Of a stretch of DNA of 64,000 nucleotides, positions 43,943-52,751 are shown in pieces; positions within the stretch are counted from its first letter, which is position 1; each line of letters starts with the position of its first letter. Origin of the DNA: Streptomyces daqingensis (GTDB taxonomy: Bacteria; Actinomycetota; Actinomycetes; Streptomycetales; Streptomycetaceae); assembly GCF_014645895.1 (NCBI RefSeq), contig NZ_BMMP01000009.1, positions 1 through 64,000 on the forward strand, given 5' to 3'. Made by a program: the position numbers and the translations under genes. Below the pieces are notes generated by a model. That model worked only from the letters and a program-made list of their open reading frames with translations, had not been told where the DNA came from and did not search any database.

Positions 43943-44470
43943 TCAGCGCAGCGTCACCGCGAGACGGGAGGTGACCGCCGCCCCGGCGAGCGCCGTCGCA
44001 GTCCTGCGCGGCACTGCCAGCACGACGAGCGCCCCGTCGACCGGGTCAGTCTCCACGTGCTTGGGCAATCGCTCCACCCTGGCCCCCGTCGCGACGGTCC
44101 GCGGGGGAGCGGAGCCCTCCTGGGACGCGATCACATCCACCCTGTCGCCCGGTCTCAGCAGGCGTACGGCGGCGGCGTCCGCGATGCGCACGGGGGCGGA
44201 GACGGACGTGGGACGCTGTCCGGGATCGGACGCGCCTGCCCGGTCGTCCCCCTCCCCAGAACTCGAGCCTTCCCCCGCCGCTGAATCCGCCGCGGAACCC
44301 GCTTCGGGCGCCGTGCGGCCGCTGGTGGCGGACCGTGTGGACGCGAGGTCATCGGGGTGTGACGCCCCGGCCGGGCCCTGGCCGCGGGCGGCTGAGGCCG
44401 CCAGCGCGGCCGCGGCGACCGCCAGCCCCGCCGCTGTCGCGCGGCGCCGCCCTCGCAGGAGCCGCCGCAT
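43943..44470 (-). CDS. SAF-domain protein, CpaB/RcpC-like
   Basis: A protein of about 175 residues: basic start MRRLLRGRRRATAAG, hydrophobic segment (LAVAAAALAASAARG), a low-complexity Ser/Ala/Gly linker, then a SAF-like beta fold (VRIADAAAVRLLRPGDRVDV) ending in ALVVLAVPRRTATALAGAAV. The C-terminal half resembles the RcpC/CpaB domain of Flp pilus assembly, but no other pilus genes are nearby. The start is uncertain: the frame is open for another 85 codons upstream and family members often have longer N-termini. It is probably co-transcribed with mscL. Confidence 0.65.
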   Translation of the reverse strand: MRRLLRGRRRATAAGLAVAAAALAASAARGQGPAGASHPDDLASTRSATSGRTAPEAGSAADSAAGEGSSSGEGDDRAGASDPGQRPTSVSAPVRIADAAAVRLLRPGDRVDVIASQEGSAPPRTVATGARVERLPKHVETDPVDGALVVLAVPRRTATALAGAAVTSRLAVTLR

Positions 44471-45012
44471 GCGATGTCTGCCGCCCCCGCCCACCCGCAC
44501 CGGAACGAGGTCCGGTACGACGCACGCTCCCGCGCCGCGGAACCGGCGGCCGCCGACCCCATCAGCCCCGCCACCCGCACCGGCGCCGCGCTTTCCGCCG
44601 CCGCCCCTGTCGCTGCCCCTGTTCTCGCCGTTCTCGCTCCTGCCGTGCCCGTCCGGCCGGCCGCCGTCGCGCTCGTGCCAGGGCCCCCGCCCAGGCTGGA
44701 AATTCCGGGACACCAGACACCACACCCCGCCCGCGTCAGAAGGTCTTCGCTTCCGCTTCAGACGTCAGAGTGCGGCATATCGCCGTGGGTCGGGGAATCG
44801 CGCTGAAAACCGTGGATAACCGGGCAGTTGTGGATAACTCAAACCCCCGCGGGGTGAGGTTGCCGCACCCGTCCACCGGGCTGCGGCCATCCGCGTGCGG
44901 GACCCGGTACGTCAGCGTCAGCGAGTGCACCGGCAGCTCCCACTGCAGCCCCTCGCGGCCGCCCGTGCCCCCGACCGCGCCCCGCATCCCAGGAGCGGGC
45001 CGCAGTCCGCCG
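44471..45012. other. Intergenic region with two DnaA-box-like sites
   Basis: About 540 bases between the SAF-domain gene and mtnP, both on the minus strand. It may include the true N-terminus of the SAF protein. CGTGGATAA (44811-44819) and TGTGGATAA (44829-44837) are direct repeats 18 bp apart, the second being a perfect E. coli-type DnaA box. Confidence 0.45.
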
Positions 45013-45843
45013 CTACGGCAGCTCGATGCCCGGGTCCAGCCCGCCCAGCGACTCGGAGCAGCCGCACGAGCGCTCCACGGGGAGCTTCCCGACAGCGTCG
45101 AACAGCACGTTCCGCAAGCGTCCGACGTTCTCCCCGAAGACCCGCAGGACCTCTTCGTGGGAGACGCCCTCGCCCGTCTCGGCGCCCGCGTCGAGGTCGG
45201 TAACGAGGGTCAGCGAGGCGTAGCAGAGCCCGAGTTCGCGGGCCAGTGCCGCCTCCGGGTGGCCCGTCATGCCGACTACCGACCAGCCCTGCGCCGCATG
45301 CCAACGCGACTCCGCGCGGGTGGAGAAGCGGGGCCCCTCGACGACGCACAGGGTGCCCCCGTCCACGGCTGCCCAGCCGTGGTCCTGTGCGGCGGAGAGG
45401 CATGCCTGCCGTCCGGCCTCGCAGTAGGGGTCGGCGAAGGTCAGGTGCACGACGTTCGGGATGGAGCCGTCGGGGAGGGCCTCGCCGTCGAAGTACGTCT
45501 GCACGCGCGTCTTCGTACGGTCGACGAGCTGGTCCGGGATCAGAAGCGTGCCCGGCCCGTGCTCCTCGCGCAGGCCGCCGACCGCGCAGGGCCCCAGCAC
45601 CTGGCGCACGCCGGCGGAGCGCAACGCCCACATGTTGGCGCGGTAGTTGATGCGGTGCGGCGGCAGGTGGTGCTTGCGGCCGTGGCGGGGGAGGAAGGCG
45701 ACCCGCCGTCCGTCGATCTCACCCAGGAAGAGCGAATCGCTCGGGGCGCCGTACGGGGTGTCGACCGTGACCTCGGTCACGTCCTCCAGGAAGGAGTAGA
45801 AGCCGGAGCCACCGATGACGCCGATCTCAGCCTGTTCGCTCAT
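45013..45843 (-). CDS. mtnP: S-methyl-5'-thioadenosine phosphorylase
   Basis: A 276-residue purine-nucleoside-phosphorylase-fold enzyme that splits methylthioadenosine from polyamine and methionine-salvage metabolism. Motifs: IGVIGGSGFYSFLEDV, FLPRHGRKHHLPPHRINYRA (phosphate and substrate loop), CVVEGPRFSTRAESRWH, VVGMTGHPEAALARELGLCY and VTDLDAG. The active-site region reads MTGHPEA, where canonical MTA phosphorylases have MTx-PEA. The ATG at 45843 is taken; a GTG at 45852 is possible. It lies 67 bp after the zinc-ribbon gene on the same strand. Confidence 0.92.
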   Translation of the reverse strand: MSEQAEIGVIGGSGFYSFLEDVTEVTVDTPYGAPSDSLFLGEIDGRRVAFLPRHGRKHHLPPHRINYRANMWALRSAGVRQVLGPCAVGGLREEHGPGTLLIPDQLVDRTKTRVQTYFDGEALPDGSIPNVVHLTFADPYCEAGRQACLSAAQDHGWAAVDGGTLCVVEGPRFSTRAESRWHAAQGWSVVGMTGHPEAALARELGLCYASLTLVTDLDAGAETGEGVSHEEVLRVFGENVGRLRNVLFDAVGKLPVERSCGCSESLGGLDPGIELP

Positions 45844-45910
45844 ACGGCCCACCCTAAGGGCAGCTCCGGGACGGGACGGAGGGTGCCGGGCGCAAGGCCC
45901 GGCAGGACCG

Positions 45911-46276
45911 TCAGGCGGCCGAACTGCCCGCCGTGCTGGTGCTCTTGGAGCTGCCGGACGAGTCCGACTTCGAGGAGCCCGAACCGGAACCCGACGAACC
46001 GGAGTCCGAGGACTTCGAGGACGACGAGCTGTCGCCGTTGCTCTTGGAGGAGGTGTCGGACGAGCTCGACGACGATCCGCTCGTCGAGCTCGACGTGGTG
46101 CTGCGGCTGTCGTTGCGGTAGAAGCCGGAGCCCTTGAAGACGATGCCGACTGCCGAGAAGACCTTCTTCAGGCGGCCCTCGCACGCGGGGCACTCGGTCA
46201 GTGAGTCGTCGGTGAACTTCTGCACCACCTCAAGGCCCTCGCCGCACTGGGTGCACTGGTACTGGTACGTCGGCAC
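45911..46276 (-). CDS. FmdB-type zinc-ribbon protein, Ruc-like redox chaperone
   Basis: A 121-residue protein. The N-terminus is an FmdB zinc ribbon with Cys8, Cys11, Cys29 and Cys32 (YQCTQCGEG; CPACEGRLKKVF). From residue 57 on it is almost only Ser, Gly, Lys, Asp and Thr, hence disordered. This is the architecture of mycobacterial Rv0991c (Ruc), a redox-regulated chaperone cooperating with Hsp70 and controlled by HrcA. The GTG at 46276 has CCAGGAGGAAGAGAC upstream, and a CIRCE-like element overlaps this region. It probably protects proteins during oxidation and heat. Confidence 0.88.
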   Translation of the reverse strand: MPTYQYQCTQCGEGLEVVQKFTDDSLTECPACEGRLKKVFSAVGIVFKGSGFYRNDSRSTTSSSTSGSSSSSSDTSSKSNGDSSSSSKSSDSGSSGSGSGSSKSDSSGSSKSTSTAGSSAA

Positions 46277-46287
46277 GTCTCTTCCTC

Positions 46288-46314
46288 CTGGCACTCTTAC
46301 TCGGTGAGTGCTAA
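46288..46314. promoter_or_regulatory. CIRCE-like HrcA operator
   Basis: Left half CTGGCACTC (46288-46296), nine spacer bases, right half GAGTGCTAA (46306-46314). Consensus is TTAGCACTC-N9-GAGTGCTAA; the right half is perfect and the left matches at 7 of 9. It ends 12 bp before the start of the zinc-ribbon gene, overlapping its ribosome-binding region. Confidence 0.85.
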
Positions 46315-46344
46315 CGACGCTCCATAGTGCAGCATTCCCGCGCG

Positions 46345-47841
46345 TCAGTCCACCGTTGCAGGTGCACGGTGACCCACCCCACCCGGTGATCCCCGTCCGC
46401 CGTGCCGGCCGGCCAGCCGGCGGCGGAAGATGACGAGGGCCGCCAGCGCCAGCCCCGTACCCGCAGCCGAGGCGAGGAAGCCGGCGCCCGCGCCGAAGCC
46501 GTCCGTCAGCTGTCCGGCGGCCATCGAGCCCGCGGCCTGACCCAGTGCCACCGCCCCGGTCAGCCATGTGAAGGCCTCTGTGCGGACGGCCGCCGGAACC
46601 AGCAGGTCGACGAGCGTGAAGCCGGTGATCATCGACGGCGCCACGCTCAGCCCCGCCACCAGGCCCAGCGCACCCAGCAGCGTCAGCCACGGAGTCAGCT
46701 GGGCCGCGGTGGCCAGCGTCACGGTGGCCAATACGAGAAGGGGGTAGGCGATCAGCAGCCGGGCCTGGGCACTGCGCCTCCAGCGGATCGTCCCGACGGC
46801 CACGGCGGCCAGCGTGTTCCCGGTGGCGAATATCCCGTACAGCACGCCGTTGAGCTCCGGTCGGCCCGCGAACTGTGTGACCGCGGCGATGGAGACCTGC
46901 ATGCCTCCGAAGACGCTTCCGATGCCCAGGAGCGCGGGGATCAGCACGCGCACGCCGGGGACGGCCAGCGCGGACCGCTCACCGTCGTCTGTCCGTGCCG
47001 TGGCCGGCTCGGCTTGGGGGGCGGCGCCTTCCGGAGCACTGTCCGCGGCGTCCCTGCCGTCGAGAGGTCGGTCGAGAGAGCCGTCGGTGTACGTCGCGCT
47101 GCCGGAACGTCCCCCACCGTCGGGACGCGTCGCGCTGTCCGTGCGCGTGCGCGCCGCACTGTCCCGTCGGATGTTCGCCTTGCTCTTCGCGTTCCCCGTG
47201 TTCTGTCCGCGCGCCCTGGGCGGTTGTGTGCTCCGCTGCGCGGCGAAGAAGAGCCCGCCGCCCAGGATCAGCAGTGCCTCCGCGACCAGTCCCGCGGCCG
47301 GATGCACGGTCGTGCACAGGGCGGTCGTCAGCACGGGGCCGACGATGAAGGTGAACTCGTCCGTGACCGACTCGAAGGCCGCCGCGGTCGTCGTCAGCGG
47401 CGAGCTGCCGTCCAGGGACGACGACCAGCGGGCCCGCACCATCGGGCTGATCGGCGGGGTGGTCGCTCCTGCAGGTATCGCTGCGGCGAACAGCGCCCAC
47501 AGCGGTGCGTCCCGCAGGGCCAGGACGATCAGCAGCGAGACCGTCAGCGCGTGCAGCAACACGGCGGGTACGAGGACGGCTCCCTGTCCGAACCGGTCGG
47601 TGAGCTTTCCGCTCTGCGGCGCGATCAGTGCCATCGAGACGCCGGAGACCGCGGTGACGGTGCCCGCGACCCCGTAGGAGCCGGTGGTGTGCTCGACCAG
47701 CAGCACGGTGCCGATGCCGAGCATGGCGATCGGCTGCCGGGCCAGGAAGCCGGGGATCACGAAGCGCCAGGCCCCAGGCGTGCGGAGCAACTCGCGGTAT
47801 CCGGGGCGGCGTTCGCCTGCCGGGGTGGCCGGAGACGTCAC
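46345..47841 (-). CDS. MFS transporter
   Basis: A 498-residue membrane protein with about 12 helices, first SLGxLTDRFG-type motif APQSGKLTDRFGQGAVL after TM2, and a large cytoplasmic insertion between TM6 and TM7 (about residues 205-290). That loop is low-complexity and hydrophilic (ARTRTDSATRPDGGGRSGSA). The substrate is unknown; it resembles drug-efflux-like MFS proteins of Streptomyces. The ATG at 47841 opens MTSPATPAGERRPGYRELLR. It stands alone between the CIRCE region and the antiporter. Confidence 0.85.
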   Translation of the reverse strand: MTSPATPAGERRPGYRELLRTPGAWRFVIPGFLARQPIAMLGIGTVLLVEHTTGSYGVAGTVTAVSGVSMALIAPQSGKLTDRFGQGAVLVPAVLLHALTVSLLIVLALRDAPLWALFAAAIPAGATTPPISPMVRARWSSSLDGSSPLTTTAAAFESVTDEFTFIVGPVLTTALCTTVHPAAGLVAEALLILGGGLFFAAQRSTQPPRARGQNTGNAKSKANIRRDSAARTRTDSATRPDGGGRSGSATYTDGSLDRPLDGRDAADSAPEGAAPQAEPATARTDDGERSALAVPGVRVLIPALLGIGSVFGGMQVSIAAVTQFAGRPELNGVLYGIFATGNTLAAVAVGTIRWRRSAQARLLIAYPLLVLATVTLATAAQLTPWLTLLGALGLVAGLSVAPSMITGFTLVDLLVPAAVRTEAFTWLTGAVALGQAAGSMAAGQLTDGFGAGAGFLASAAGTGLALAALVIFRRRLAGRHGGRGSPGGVGHRAPATVD

Positions 47842-48084
47842 GGCCGGGCCTCTCTGCCGCCTGGTAGCGCGCCGCTCGCACCGAGGGCTGTCCGCCGAGG
47901 GCTGTCCTCTAGCGCGTACCTCCGGTCGCGCCAGCCCTGCATCAGGCAGGATCGGTGAAATGTCTTGCCGTCAGGCAGGATAACGGCCTGCGCGACGAGG
48001 GGAATCCCCGTGGACGGGGCAGGGACGGCCCGTCGGAGCGATCGAGAGCCGCGGCCGCCCTCACGGGGCGAGCCCGGAGCCGCT

Positions 48085-49803
48085 TCAGTGCTTCCGCAGG
48101 TCCCAGGGCCGCCGGAATCCGCCGGACCTCTCGGAGCCGGCGTGCCCTGCCTCGGCCTGCCCTGCCCCGGGATGCCCTGCCTGGGCGTGCCTCGAGCCCG
48201 GTACACGGATGCCCCAGGGGCGTCGCGGACTGCGGCGGCGCGCGTTCGGGCCGGCGGCCCGGCCCTCCCCGTCCGACTTCAGCCATCCGGCCAGCTTGCC
48301 GCCCCTGCCCACGTCCAGGAGCCGCTGCTCCGCGGCGTCGCGCACCGGGTCGGTCGCCACGACCAGCAGTTCGTCCCCGTGCCGCAGCATCGTCGTCGGC
48401 AGCGGGACGAAGCTGTTGCCGTCGCGTACGACGAGGGTGACCGCCGCTCCTGGCGGGAGACGCAGTTCGCCGACCTCGACTCCGTGCATCCTGGAGTGCT
48501 GCGGGATGGCGACGGAGAGCAGATGGCCGCGCAGGCGTTCCAGCGGGGCGGACTCGATGTCCATGTCCATCGGTTCCTCGCTGTCGCCGAGTTGCAGCTT
48601 CCGCGCCAGCCAGGGAAGCGTCGGGCCCTGCACGGCGGTGAAGATGATCACGAGCACGAAGACGATGTTGAAGATGCGCTCGCTGCCGGGGACTTCGGCC
48701 ACTCGCGGGATGGTCGCCAGCACGATGGGGACGGCTCCGCGCAGCCCCGCCCATGACAGCAGCGCCTGGTCGCGCCAGCGTTGGTCGAAGGGCAGCATGC
48801 TGCACACCACCGACAGGGGGCGTGCGACCACGGTGAGCGCGAGGCCGACGACGATCGCCGGTACGACGTCGTCCAGCAGGTCGTGCGGCGTGACCAGCAG
48901 ACCGAGCAGCACGAACAGGCCGATCTGTGCGATCCACGCCAGCCCGTCGGCGAATCCGCGTACCGCGGGGCGGTGTGGAAGCCGGGCGTTGCCCAGGATC
49001 AGGGAGGTGACGTAGACCGCGAGGAATCCGGAGCCGTGCGCGATCGCTCCGCCCGCGTAGGACAGCACGCACAGTGCCATCACCGCGATCGGGTAGAGGC
49101 CCGACGACGGCAGTGCCACCCGTCCCAGGCCCAGTTCGCCCAGCTTGCCGACGGCGAGTCCGACGATCAGCCCGATCGCCAGCTCCAGCGCGATCTCCGC
49201 GACCAGCACGTACCAGTGCACTGCCGCGAAATCGTGCGCGGAGATCGCGACGACGAGGATCACGACCGGGGCGTCGTTGAACCCCGACTCCGCCTCCAGC
49301 ACGCCCGTGAGCCGCTTCGGCAGCGGAACCTTGCGCAGCACGGAGAAGACTGCCGCCGCGTCCGTCGACGAGACGACCGCTCCCATCAGCAGCGCCGCCT
49401 GCCAGTTCAGCCCGACGAGATAGTGGGCGGCGGACGCCGTGACCGCGACACTCACCCCCACGCCCAGCGTGGACAGCACCGCGGCCGCCGGGACCGCAGG
49501 CCGGATCTCCCGCCACTTGGTGCTGAGTCCGCCCTCGGTGAGGATCACGACGAGCGCGGCGTAGCCGAGCGTTCTGGTCAGCGTCGTGTTGTCGAACTGC
49601 ACACCGAGACCGTCCTGCCCGATGGCGATCCCTATGCCGAGGTAGACCAGCAGACTCGGCAGTCCGCTGCGGGAGGAGAGCCTGACAGCGGCGACCGCGA
49701 AGAGCAGGACGAGGGTGCTGAGGAGCAGGAGTTGGTTGAGGCGGTCGACAGTCAGGGGCAGATCCTTTCCAGATCGCGGCGAAGTCCCTAGCAGATCCGC
49801 CAA
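48085..49803 (-). CDS. Potassium/proton antiporter (CPA1 with TrkA-C domain)
   Basis: A 572-residue antiporter. About 12 membrane helices carry the CPA1 features SRSGLPSLLVYLGIGIAIGQ, SSTDAAAVFSVLR and LEAESGFNDAPVVILV (ion-binding Asp), and LLSWAGLRGAVPIVLAT. A cytoplasmic RCK-C/TrkA-C domain (RMHGVEVGELRLPPGAAVTL; LLVVATDPVRDAAEQRL) and a low-complexity tail follow. Family members begin near LTVDRLNQLL, but this reading frame offers only a TTG at 49803 far upstream. A CTG at 49753-49755, 7 nt after AAAGGA, could be the true start, giving 556 residues. It exports K+ or Na+ in exchange for protons. Confidence 0.85.
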   Translation of the reverse strand: MADLLGTSPRSGKDLPLTVDRLNQLLLLSTLVLLFAVAAVRLSSRSGLPSLLVYLGIGIAIGQDGLGVQFDNTTLTRTLGYAALVVILTEGGLSTKWREIRPAVPAAAVLSTLGVGVSVAVTASAAHYLVGLNWQAALLMGAVVSSTDAAAVFSVLRKVPLPKRLTGVLEAESGFNDAPVVILVVAISAHDFAAVHWYVLVAEIALELAIGLIVGLAVGKLGELGLGRVALPSSGLYPIAVMALCVLSYAGGAIAHGSGFLAVYVTSLILGNARLPHRPAVRGFADGLAWIAQIGLFVLLGLLVTPHDLLDDVVPAIVVGLALTVVARPLSVVCSMLPFDQRWRDQALLSWAGLRGAVPIVLATIPRVAEVPGSERIFNIVFVLVIIFTAVQGPTLPWLARKLQLGDSEEPMDMDIESAPLERLRGHLLSVAIPQHSRMHGVEVGELRLPPGAAVTLVVRDGNSFVPLPTTMLRHGDELLVVATDPVRDAAEQRLLDVGRGGKLAGWLKSDGEGRAAGPNARRRSPRRPWGIRVPGSRHAQAGHPGAGQAEAGHAGSERSGGFRRPWDLRKH

Positions 49804-49964
49804 ATCGTTCGCGTGGCTAACAATTTACCATCGCTTGAACGTCCCTCCGGGTTCGCCGGTGACTCCCTGTGTAGTGCCGGGCAGGCTCCGCCTATGGTTG
49901 CTCCAGCGTGAATCCGTACCCGGTCCGCCCGACCCAGGTCCGCCCTGCCCCTCGAAGGACAGAG

Positions 49965-52673
49965 ATGCCCGCCAAGAAGACCTCGCGACGCGCCCGTCTG
50001 ATCGTGATCGCAGTCGTGCTGCTGCTCGTGGCCGGTATCGGGGGCGGCACGTTCTGGTCCATAAGTTCCGTGCGGGACTCGTTCCCGCAGACGACGGGTT
50101 CGCTGAAGCTCAAAGGGCTCGACGACCCGGTGACCGTCCAGCGTGACCGCGAGGGCATCCCGCAGGTCTACGCGGACAGTTCGAAGGACCTCTTCACGGC
50201 GCAGGGGTACGTGCAGGCCCAGGACCGGTTCTGGGAGATGGACGTACGGAGGCACACGACCGCCGGCCGCCTCTCCGAGATGTTCGGCGAGAGCCAGGTC
50301 AAGACCGACGCCTTCCTGCGCACCCTCGGCTGGCGCCGCGTCGCGGAGAAGGAGTACGCGAACCTCGCGCCGTCGACGAAGGCCAACCTCAAGGCGTACT
50401 CCGCGGGCGTCAACGCCTACCTGAAGGACCACAAGGGCACTGCCGCCTCCGTCGAGTACGGGGCACTGGAGCTGTCCAACGACTACACGCCGCACAAGTG
50501 GAGCCCCGTCGACTCCGTCGCCTGGCTGAAGGCCATGGCGTGGGACCTCCGGTCGAACATGAAGTCCGAGGTCGACCGCTCGCTGATGACGAGCCGGCTG
50601 ACCCGGCAGCAGATCGAGGAGCTGTACCCGGAGTATCCCGTCGACCGCCACGAGCCGATCGTCGACAGCGAAGCGAAAGCCGGCCGCAAGAAGTTCGTCC
50701 CGGGCGCCAGCTCCTCCGCCTCGCCGAACGGCGGTGCGGCCGCCGCTCAGCAGGCCGCCGTGCGGAAGGCCGGCTCCCGGCTGAGTTCCGTGGCGACGCA
50801 GCTCGACAAGGTCCCCGCGATGCTCGGACCCAGCAACAGCGGCATCGGCTCCAACTCGTGGGTCGTGTCGGGCGAGCACACGACGACGGGCAAGCCGCTG
50901 CTGGCCAACGACCCTCACCTGGCGCCACAGTTGCCGTCCGTCTGGTACCAGATGGGACTGCACTGCAGGACGGTGAGCAAGGCCTGCCCGTACGACGTCT
51001 CGGGCTTCACCTTCTCCGGTATGCCGGGCGTCGTCATCGGCCACAACCAGCAGATCTCCTGGGGCATGACCAACCTCGGCGCGGACGTCACGGACCTGTA
51101 CCTGGAGAAGTTCCGCGACGGCACCTACCTGTACGACGGCAAGCGGCGCCCGTACCGCACCCGCCAGGAGACCATCAAGGTGGCCGACGGGCCTAGCCGT
51201 GAGATCACGGTGCGCGAGACCAACAACGGCCCTGTCATCTCCGACCGCGACAGCGAACTGCGCAAGGTCGGCGACGAGGCCCCCGTGGACAACGCGGCCC
51301 CCGACCGCGGCGACGGCTACGGCGTCTCGCTGCGGTGGACGGCGCTGAGCCCGTCCAAGTCCATGGACGCGATCTTCAAGTTGAACCAGGCGACCGACTT
51401 CGGGGAATTCCGTGCCGCCGCCCGGGACTTCGCGGCGCCCTCGCAGAACCTGATCTACGCCGACACCAAGGGCAACATCGGCTACCAGGCCCCCGGCCGC
51501 ATCCCCGTGCGCGCCGCCGGCGACGGCCGCTACCCCGCGCCCGGCTGGGACTCGCGCTACCGGTGGAAGGGCTACGTGCCGCAGGACGCGCTGCCCTGGG
51601 AGTACAACCCCGAACGCGGCTACATAGTCACAGCCAACCAGGCCGTCGTGGACAAGAAGAAGTACCCGTACATGCTCACCGAGGACTGGAGCTACGGGAC
51701 GCGCAGCCAGCGGATCAACGACCTGATCAAGTCGAAGATCGAAGACGGCGGCAAGATCTCCACCAACGACATGCAGACCATGCAGATGGACAACAGCAGC
51801 GAGATCGCCAAGCTGCTCGTGCCCTACCTGCTGAAGATCGACGTGAAGGACGGCTACGTACGCGAGGCGCAGCAGCTCCTCGAGGGCTGGGACTACACCC
51901 AGGACCGCGACTCGGCGCCCGCCGCGTACTTCAACGCCGTCTGGCGCAACATGCTGCTGCTGGCCTTCGGCAACAAGCTCCCCAAGGAGCTGCGCGTCAA
52001 GGGCGACTGCCTGAACGTGAGGCCCACCGACGACTCCGCTCCCGTCGACGACCTCAGCGGCAACACCCGCCTGGTGCGCGAGTGCGGCGTGCGGGACGCG
52101 GCTTCCGGGCAGCCGGACGGCGGCGACCGCTGGTACGAGGTCGTACGGAAGCTGATCAAGGACTCCGACAGCGACTGGTGGAAGACCCCGGCCAACAAGG
52201 GGCGTCCCGGCGACCAGAACCGCGACGAGCTCCTCGCCCACGCCATGAAGAACGCCCGCTGGGAGCTGACCTCCAAGCTGGGCAAGGACATAGAGACCTG
52301 GAGCTGGGGCCGCCTCCACCTCCTGATGCTGAAGAACCAGACCATCGGTACGGAAGGCCCGGGCTTCATGCAGTGGCTGCTCAACCGCGGTCCCTGGGAC
52401 CTCGGCGGCGGCGAGGACGCCGTGAACGCCACCGGGTGGAACGCGGCCGGAGGCTACGAAGTGGTCTGGGTGCCCTCGATGCGGATGGTCGTCAACCTCG
52501 ACGACTTCGACAAGTCCCGCTGGATCAACCTCACCGGCGCCTCGGGCCACACCTACAACCCGCACTACGTCGACCAGATGGACAAGTGGTCCGAGGGTGC
52601 GACGCTGAAGTGGGCGTTCTCCGAGAAGGCCGTGGAGAAGGCCACCGAGGACAAGATGGCGTTCACGCCGTAG
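49965..52673 (+). CDS. Penicillin acylase family Ntn-hydrolase
   Basis: A 902-residue acylase precursor. An N-terminal membrane anchor or signal (ARLIVIAVVLLLVAGIGGGT) places it outside the membrane. The alpha chain has GIPQVYADSSKDLFTAQGYV and DRFWEMDVRRHTTAGRLSEM. Self-cleavage is expected before Ser296 in GIGSNSWVVSG, the catalytic N-terminal nucleophile. HNQQISWGMTN and FAAPSQNLIYADTKGNIGY (oxyanion Asn) follow in the beta chain. Substrates may be beta-lactams, acyl-homoserine lactones or acylated peptides; no evidence here decides. The ATG at 49965 after GAAGGACAGAG is preferred to a GTG at 49908. A terminator follows. Confidence 0.9.
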   Translation: MPAKKTSRRARLIVIAVVLLLVAGIGGGTFWSISSVRDSFPQTTGSLKLKGLDDPVTVQRDREGIPQVYADSSKDLFTAQGYVQAQDRFWEMDVRRHTTAGRLSEMFGESQVKTDAFLRTLGWRRVAEKEYANLAPSTKANLKAYSAGVNAYLKDHKGTAASVEYGALELSNDYTPHKWSPVDSVAWLKAMAWDLRSNMKSEVDRSLMTSRLTRQQIEELYPEYPVDRHEPIVDSEAKAGRKKFVPGASSSASPNGGAAAAQQAAVRKAGSRLSSVATQLDKVPAMLGPSNSGIGSNSWVVSGEHTTTGKPLLANDPHLAPQLPSVWYQMGLHCRTVSKACPYDVSGFTFSGMPGVVIGHNQQISWGMTNLGADVTDLYLEKFRDGTYLYDGKRRPYRTRQETIKVADGPSREITVRETNNGPVISDRDSELRKVGDEAPVDNAAPDRGDGYGVSLRWTALSPSKSMDAIFKLNQATDFGEFRAAARDFAAPSQNLIYADTKGNIGYQAPGRIPVRAAGDGRYPAPGWDSRYRWKGYVPQDALPWEYNPERGYIVTANQAVVDKKKYPYMLTEDWSYGTRSQRINDLIKSKIEDGGKISTNDMQTMQMDNSSEIAKLLVPYLLKIDVKDGYVREAQQLLEGWDYTQDRDSAPAAYFNAVWRNMLLLAFGNKLPKELRVKGDCLNVRPTDDSAPVDDLSGNTRLVRECGVRDAASGQPDGGDRWYEVVRKLIKDSDSDWWKTPANKGRPGDQNRDELLAHAMKNARWELTSKLGKDIETWSWGRLHLLMLKNQTIGTEGPGFMQWLLNRGPWDLGGGEDAVNATGWNAAGGYEVVWVPSMRMVVNLDDFDKSRWINLTGASGHTYNPHYVDQMDKWSEGATLKWAFSEKAVEKATEDKMAFTP

Positions 52674-52679
52674 AAGGAG

Positions 52680-52704
52680 GGGCCTGTCCCTGAGGGGCAG
52701 GCCC
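52680..52704 (+). terminator. Terminator after the acylase gene
   Basis: A stem GGGCCTGTCCC (52680-52690) pairs with GGGGCAGGCCC (52694-52704) around TGA, with one G-T pair. It begins 7 bases after the stop codon. Confidence 0.7.
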
Positions 52705-52751
52705 GCCGCCGACCCCCGCCCCGTCCCGACCGTCTGCCGGCCGCGGCCTCG

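Noticed and set aside
46345..47841. Drug-resistance efflux pump assignment for the MFS protein
   Set aside because: Only general MFS features are visible, and neither neighbours nor motifs indicate a substrate.
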